From positions 15,106,014-15,170,013 of the forward strand of contig OU342638.1 in NCBI GenBank assembly GCA_910589415.1: DNA of 64,000 bases. Reading direction: 5' to 3'. Made by a program: the position numbers and the translations under genes. The stretch's first letter is position 1, and each line of letters starts with the position of its first letter. Below the pieces are notes generated by a model. The model saw only the letters and a list, made by a program, of their open reading frames with translations. It had not been told where the DNA came from and made no database searches. Shown here in pieces: positions 57,760 through 64,000 of this stretch. This DNA comes from Malachius bipustulatus (taxonomy: Eukaryota > Arthropoda > Insecta > Coleoptera > Melyridae).

Positions 57760-58055
57760 TTGCAGATCTCCAGTTTCGGCGTTCAAGAATAAATCCGGCA
57801 ACACCATAATCAAACATCCAGGGATGCTGCGCGTCTGCTAGATCAATAATACCCCACAGCCTCCCTGGTCGCCTTGGTCACTCCGTCGCGATGCTGCTAT
57901 TCGCCGCGACGCCTGCGACCGCCGGCCCCGGAGGACGGTGAAATTTGAACCCTCGGCTTACGTTGCTGGTACTGGTGATGCCAGTGGCGATAATAGATGG
58001 GGTTGCTTAAGGGGTGGCTCTATTGTTATCTGTGGTACAGCAGCATATTAGCAGG
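57760..58055 (+). other. GC-rich island with splice-like borders, unassigned
   Basis: About 290 bases of higher GC in AT-rich surroundings. It follows a good acceptor-like tract (attttttctag at 57749-57759) and ends in gcag/gtgagct (58054/58055). One frame is open for about 69 codons (57842-58049) with no ATG and no domain I know; all frames stop once. It may be an untranslated or partial exon of a gene outside the window, or an element remnant. Confidence 0.25.
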
Positions 58056-59272
58056 TGAGCTATTTCATTCAGAATTTAACCGTAATTATTATTATACTTA
58101 GCTAGCTACCTTGCAAGAATTGCATTCATATTTTATGATCAAAGATCTCTCCCCTTAAATTTTGGTTGCATTTCTAGGATCAAAAATAATGTTTTTTTTC
58201 TTCTGCTTTTTCATTAGTTTCCAAAAAAAGTATATGAAAGGGCAGGTACTGGTACTAGTATAGGAAGTGGTCACATTGAAACGGTTCTTAAATCCCATTC
58301 GCTTTAAGAGAAGGTTTTATGATAAAGTTAACCAAACAGTTGGTCAGTCCTCACGTCCTATCTTTTACTCATGTAAAAATTTTGGTTGCATTTTCAAATT
58401 AGGGGCATAGTTGCAGTAGTAGCAGAATACTAACCAATATTTCGTAGTCACTACCATTTTAAGAGGGTTCACCCTCAGCTTCAAGTCGAAAAACCGTGAT
58501 TATTAAAAAAAATTCATTAAATCAAAATGGAGTCATTTCAGTTACATACTGACCCTAGTAGAGCACAATAGAGGTAAGATTATAGTAGGTACCTTGTGCA
58601 AATTTTTTAATTACCGACGATTTAGTTCTCCTTATAAAGTTGGAACAATATAAAGGTTCCTGCAAGACGGTCCTCTTCCTCATTATTGTTATTGTTGTGA
58701 ATCGATTCATCCTGGATCGATCAAAACGACGCCTCTTCTAAATAAACAAATCGAGAATTAAACTTTTCTAGACTTTTTATCTCCATAGTCGATCTTGTTA
58801 ATAAAAAACAGTTTTAAAAAAGGGCAATTCAAATTGCGCAAAATTGAAAAGGCGCAAAATTTCTATATCCATTTATTGACACATTTTTGAAGGAATTAAG
58901 CTGACATTTTTACAGTTGACAAGTATAATATACTTAAAACTTTGCTCTAAAAAATTTCAGGTAGCACTTTTTTTTAAACGGTGGATGTATTAAAAAAAAA
59001 CTATATTAATTATGCTTATTTCTTAAAAAAAGAAATTATGATTTAAAAAAAAAGTCACAATAGCTTTACCTTTCAAGCTTTAGAGACGAAATTTTAAAAC
59101 CTTGTAGAACGTAAGGAGAATTATAATTGTAGATTGTTATTAAAAAGCTTTCTAAACAAACATAGTTTGTACATAGTACCCGTTCAGATTTCGCAAAAAC
59201 CTGTTATTGTCACTTTGAGTCACGGTGGCAGTTTTCAATTTAGGGAGCTGAAATTTTTATGACAGTTAAATA
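58056..59272. other. No gene seen
   Basis: AT-rich sequence, no supported ORF, no recognised element. Confidence 0.4.
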
Positions 59273-60016
59273 TACCGTGTGTCCCCGGATAGGTGAAACG
59301 ACTCTTATAAAAGACAAAAATTTTTTGATTTCAATTTTAATTTTTTGGGGTTCAGCCCTGCTTGGCTGAAGAATAATTTCTAACAAAATTTTAGTTTTGA
59401 AAAATCAAGCATGCCTTGGAAATTTCCAAGAAACCGGTTTTTCTGTTGAGTAAAGTGCCTTTTATGTGGCAAAAACGACAAAATGTTATTTGAAAAAGTT
59501 GTTCAGAATCAACATTTAGGTCTCTATACCAAATTTCAAAATCATAGATCAACTTTAATTTTTTTCATTTATTTTTATGTTTTATTTCACAAATCAAAGA
59601 ATTTCATTTTGTAACAATGACTGCCATGGAAAAACCAAATTGTACCCATAGCAATAGCAATTTGTCAATATCAGTCTTTGTTACAAATGAAATTCTTTGA
59701 TTTGTGAAGTAAACATAAAAGTAAATGTAAAAGATCAAAGTTGGCCTATGATTTTGAAATTTGGTATACAGACCTAAATGTTGATTCTGAACAACTTTTT
59801 CAAATTACATTTTGTCGTATTTGCCACATAAAAGGCACTTTACTCAACATAAAAACCGGTTTCTTGGAAATTTCCAAGGCATGCTTGATTTTTCAAAACT
59901 AAAATTTTGTTAGAAATTATTCTTTAGCCAAGCAGGGCTGAACCCCAAAAAATTAAAATTAAAATCAAAAAATTTTTGTCTTTTATAAGAGTCGTTTCAC
60001 CTATCCGCTGATCACC
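59273..60016. mobile_element. Long hairpin element, arms about 330 bp
   Basis: Left arm from ggataggtgaaacgactctt to gaatttcattttgtaac; the right arm is its complement with few differences (gttacaaatgaaattc ... aagagtcgtttcacctatcc). The unpaired centre is only about 60 bases (59620-59680). The ends are weak (taccgtgtgtcc against gctgatcacc). There are no ORFs; the 61-codon minus frame at 60109-59924 is a chance ORF. Confidence 0.9.
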
Positions 60017-60889
60017 AGAATAAAAATAACGTATAGGTATCATAGCCCAGCACACAGCGGTCAAAAAAGGCGAAACCTGGAAAAACTTCAGAACACCTCC
60101 GATTTGCATGAAAATTTGGATTTAGGTTGTGTTCGACCTAAACTTAAAAGTCTCCTCAACGCCGTTAGATGCTTATCATTTTTAAGGGTGAAAACCGCCC
60201 CCCGATAGCGAGAAAAATTATAAAAAAATTACGTTAAAGACTTAAAATGTTTGTATTTTGTTTAAATAAGTTAAGTAAAGTTTACTTTATGTTATTTATT
60301 GCTATTTCGTTTATTGTTGTATATTTTCAGGGGTTAAAACTACCCCTGCTACGATAAAAATATTATAAAAAAGATTCAAACTTTTAATTGCTTCAATTTT
60401 TGTTGTAATAATTTCAGTGAAGATAACTTGATGTTATTTTATATTTTTCGTGAGCGAGAACCTCCACCAACCCTTACCGTAAACCACCCCTAATAGATAT
60501 AAATGTTAAAATAAGCATTTAAATTTTTTTTATTGAAATTTATTTAAACTTTTAAAAACTGCAAAAAACAGTTCAATGGTTCTTTGACTATAACTTCCTC
60601 AGTTTTGATGCTAGGAAAATTTTCCAAAAAGCATTTCAAAGGTAAATGCAAGACCTTCAAACTCATGTAGGATTGATATTATTTCCACTCTTATTCTGGA
60701 AAGTGACAAGGGTTGAAGGATTAGACAATGGTACTAGTCAACCACTAGCCCCAACTTTTGACAGCCATATTTCCCTCAATTTTACACTTACGAAAAAAAA
60801 AACCTGAAATGGAATTTTTCGGTGAGAAAAAAAAACTTTTTGGTATCCTGTAATTTTTACATATCTGCCTTATTTTTTAACTTATTGTA
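60017..60889. other. No gene seen
   Basis: AT-rich sequence with short CCCC-containing words (gaaaaccgcccccc, ctacccctgc) reminiscent of other foldback arms, but I could not pair them. Confidence 0.35.
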
Positions 60890-62150
60890 ACCATACGGAC
60901 CCAGGCCCCATGGTCTTTCGCGAAAAGCCACCGTGATCGTCTATTTACCTCTGGGTTTCCCCTAATAGGACCGCTGTGATTTCTTCGTTGTGTTTACCGT
61001 AGTTTTTACCGTAGTCAACCCTGCTCTTTGATTGAGGTATGCCAGGATTACTATGGCCGAAACGGATGCGCAAAGGAACCTACTATGACTTATTGTATCT
61101 CGGTTGATTGGGATTTCTTTCGGAAAAGCAGGGAAATTTACTGAGACTTGTTGTTAACTGTGGACTTCCTGTCAGGGAGTTTTTCTAAGGCAGATAACGG
61201 AATTTCTAACCGGAGTATGCTTATAGCATCGTGGCTAGCTGAATTATAAAGTTTAGAGGAGGATTGGGCGACCGAGAGTTCGCAAAAAAAGCCGTCTCCC
61301 GGGTTTACGTCCAAAGGTAAAGTTTAGATGAGGATTGGGCGACCGAGAGTTCGCAAAAAAAGCCGTCTCCCGGGTTTGCGTCCGAAGGGTTAAGTTTAGA
61401 TGAGGATTGGGCGACCGAAAGTTCGCAAAAAAGAGCCGTCTCCCGGGTTTACGTCCGAAGGGTTAGGAAGTCAGACTTGACCTGCTCGAAAGCTGATATC
61501 ATCTTCCTGGAGCTGCTGTAAGACGACTGCTTTTATAGAAGCGGTAGTTCGCCTTCTAAACACGACAAGCAACAATGCACCTTATTGGCACCGCCTTACA
61601 TCGTGATTTGTTTCCTGTCATACCTCCCTAATCACGAGACTTAGCGATTTGACCTCGCGGCTACCTTACTGAATTGTCCTTAACCTGAACTACCTAAATT
61701 TTCCTTAAAATCGGCCGACGCTTTCTGTACCTTTCCATTGTACCTAGCTATTATAATTACACCGGTTTCACCTTTATTTGGCATTTTCACCTGCTCGCTA
61801 TTTGGGGATTATGGTGAATTTCCGGCTGCCTTTGTTTATTAATTCGCTTTATCGATTGGTGAAATTTTCATTATCGTGTGTGGTATACCTAACGAGCTAT
61901 TATTGTCTTTGCATGGAGTTATTGTTTGATTCCTGATTTCACAAAATCTTCCACCCGGCGGTCTGTTTCTAGGTCAGCTCTTCCCTTCATCACGCGGGTC
62001 GAGAGCGTCTTTTATAATACCCTGAACATCTGGTCTAGCTTGGCCGTTTCTTCGATGTCTTTTAGAGGCTGAAATATTTTTAGCTAGAGCGATTCTCTTT
62101 TCTGAATATTTAATGTGCTGGCAGGGATCGTTTATTTGATGTAACGGCGG
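60890..62150. other. GC-richer island, probable mobile-element 5' region
   Basis: Base composition rises against both flanks. It contains three tandem 71 bp units (61248-61465) and no long ORF on either strand. An LTR or a LINE 5' UTR with repeated promoter units would fit; no element ORF is next to it. Confidence 0.35.
61248..61465. repeat. Three tandem copies of a 71-72 bp unit
   Basis: Each unit contains gtttagatgaggattgggcg, gttcgcaaaaaa, gccgtctcccgggttt and cgtccgaagg. Starts near 61250, 61321 and 61393; differences are a few substitutions and one indel. Confidence 0.95.
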
Positions 62151-63459
62151 GTGCCTGCGTTTTAATTTTCTAACAACTTTACCTTTAGGTATTTACGTAC
62201 CTAATGCTTGCACTGTTTGCTTTTTCGATTTGGGCTGATTTAATGGGGGCGATGGAAATAATTTCCTTATCATCCTACCTAGGTGCGATCCATTTCATTA
62301 TACATATTGAAAAAACGAACTTGTTTTATAAACATTTCAAGAAAATTTTCTGACTTTAAATTGTTATTCTTTCAAAATTAAGGCTTGTCATCAGTCAAAC
62401 TCACAGAATTTACTAATGGTATATTAAGGAAGTGAATAATTGTAGAAGGGCTAACAAACATTTTTTCAATTGGGGTGGTTTTGAAGGGGTTGTTTTGATC
62501 GTTTTTTCTACGAATAAACTCGGCGTCTATCTGATTTTCGTCATAACTCGGTAAGTTTTTATGCTAGGACCTTTCATAAAAAATAAAAATGAAGATCTTT
62601 TTAAGCACTACCTATCAAAAACTTTCTATCAGTTTTTATCAAAAAATCCATCATTTTTCTATAATTTGAGATTGAAAGTTTCGATTTTTACTCCAAAAGC
62701 AAAAGCTAGCTTTTAATAAGCCATTACTCAGTTAATAATAGCTTCGGAGCAACCATAGACAAAACCATTGTCTTTGTTTTTTTATTAGCTACAATTTAGT
62801 TTATTATGATCTTGGCGATAAAGCTCAAACTTTTTGAGATATTCGTGAAAAGACGTTCAAAAACGTGGTAAAAAATCGAAATTTCAATCGCAAATATCTC
62901 AAAAAGTATTGGCTGTAGGAAAAAAGTTTATAAAAAAAATTACTTAAAATTAGAAGATATATTGATTTCTACAGTAATTTTTAACAACCAATTGTTCACC
63001 CCCGAGAACGGGTGGTTTTCACCCCCTCGGTAAAAGCAACTAGCGGCATTGGGGATACTTTGAAGTGGAGGGTATGGTCTACCTAAATTTAAATTTTTAT
63101 CATTTTAGGAGGTGTTTTATAGAATTTCTAGCCTAAACGGGGCTGTACTGGATCAGCTTACATTTACTTACACTTGTGCAAAATGTTTTTTTTTTTAGTA
63201 GGTAGTTTACCAGTGACGTAGGTAGAAAATCTGTCCAAATTGCTTATTTTATGTATCCATTTTAGGGTGCGTTTTTAAAAGAATTACCCACCATACACTT
63301 ATACACGGTATTTCAATAGGCTGTGGGCGCGCAGGCCCAAATAAATCATTATCAAATCAATAAATCAAATAAATGAAATAAAAAATATCTTCAATTTTTT
63401 TTCTTCATTTACAAAAAAAAAGAAAACTTTTTCACCGAATGGCGTCGTAATTTTTCAAA
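62151..63459. other. No gene; small palindrome and a retroposon-like tail
   Basis: A short inverted pair (actttttgagatattcg at about 62829, aaatatctcaaaaagt at 62892). Near 63310-63390 the sequence gggcgcgcaggcccaaataaatcattatc followed by repeated aatcaaataaat looks like a retroposon 3' tail. Confidence 0.4.
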
Positions 63460-63560
63460 TTTTTTTATCACCCTGTATAAACATTTTATCTACATCATAG
63501 GGTACATGAAAAGTTAAAATAGGGACATGAGGTCGTTTTTTTCTATCTCAAGTCGTTTTC
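63460..63560. repeat. Repeat shared with the MITE at 31943-32785
   Basis: The words atcaccctgtata, catctacatcatag and aaaagttaa.atagggacatg occur in the same order at 32365-32440, with small indels. It is a second, diverged copy of that MITE's inner segment. Confidence 0.7.
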
Positions 63561-63892
63561 GTTACACAGGGCATTGAAATTTGGAAATTTTCTGTTTTCA
63601 CTTATTCACTCTCATTCTCAATTTAAACAGCCACCAATTAAAAAATCTATTGAAACCCATCTTTTTTTCTCAGGCAATTTAAAATTGCTATAACATAAGA
63701 GCATTCCATTAAAAAAAAAACATAACTTTGATGTATCACTCTCATATGGAACATCTTGTATAGTCCAAAATAATTTTAAGCTATACGTACTTATTACGAC
63801 CGTGCGTAAAACCCAGTTTTGAAAATTTTTAAATCGCTCATGGTTCAGGCTACACAACTGAGGCGCTATTGGCGCCGCGCTCTATTATACAG

Positions 63893-64000
63893 GATGATTC
63901 AGTCATGATGGCAAACGAAGCAGGGTGATAGAGGACCTCAATACGCTTCGATCTAACCCCCATATGTGTGATCGGAAAATTGATGGTTTGGGAGTTATCA
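63893..64000. repeat. MITE-type end running off the window
   Basis: TATACAGGATGATTCAGTCA starts a sequence that continues to the window edge; the style matches other foldback ends here. The opposite end would lie to the right. Confidence 0.4.

Overview
This window looks like a stretch of an AT-rich arthropod nuclear genome, most likely an insect. It has GT-AG introns, one multi-exon host gene of the insect fatty acyl-CoA reductase (FAR) type, and otherwise dense layers of old transposable elements. I cannot fix the insect order from sequence alone.

Host gene. Seven exons of a FAR gene lie on the + strand (21598-33995). Six compact exons (21598-23144) are followed by a 10.7 kb intron and a last exon (33893-33995) encoding a hydrophobic C-terminal tail. 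The exons join in phase to 430 codons plus stop. The Rossmann-fold N-terminus (roughly 80 residues) was not found and should lie in exons to the left. The last intron holds LINE fragments, a complex satellite, a foldback element and a nested LINE/MITE composite.

Left third (1-21.6 kb). From left to right: a Penelope-like element with a damaged GIY-YIG domain (250-910); two decayed minus-strand LINEs (1700-2460, 5120-6660); foldback repeats (3309-4130, 4376-5112); a Gypsy gag/protease remnant lying between inverted MITE ends (7141-9716); a 1.26 kb foldback element (10610-11872); a LINE with RNase H (15090-16305); and a LINE with a tandemly duplicated endonuclease end (18290-20065).

Right half (34-64 kb). 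It contains several more RNase H-type LINE copies on both strands, a jockey-type reverse transcriptase (46390-47650), a Crypton-like tyrosine-recombinase fragment (43361-43570), a DDE transposase fossil (56400-57000) and long inverted-repeat MITEs at 34207-34914, 44676-45538, 48610-49272 and 59273-60016. The best-preserved coding region is a 1093-codon R4/Dong-like retrotransposon ORF (52406-55687) with reverse transcriptase, CCHC and restriction-like endonuclease motifs, flanked on both sides by TAA microsatellite. The last 6 kb is AT-rich with one GC-richer island carrying three copies of a 71 bp unit.

Most promising for follow-up: the apparently young R4-like copy in its TAA target; a hairpin repeat present twice 36 kb apart with a paired base change in the stem; the higher-order satellite inside the FAR intron; and the read-through stop at FAR intron 6, which would remove the C-terminal hydrophobic tail.
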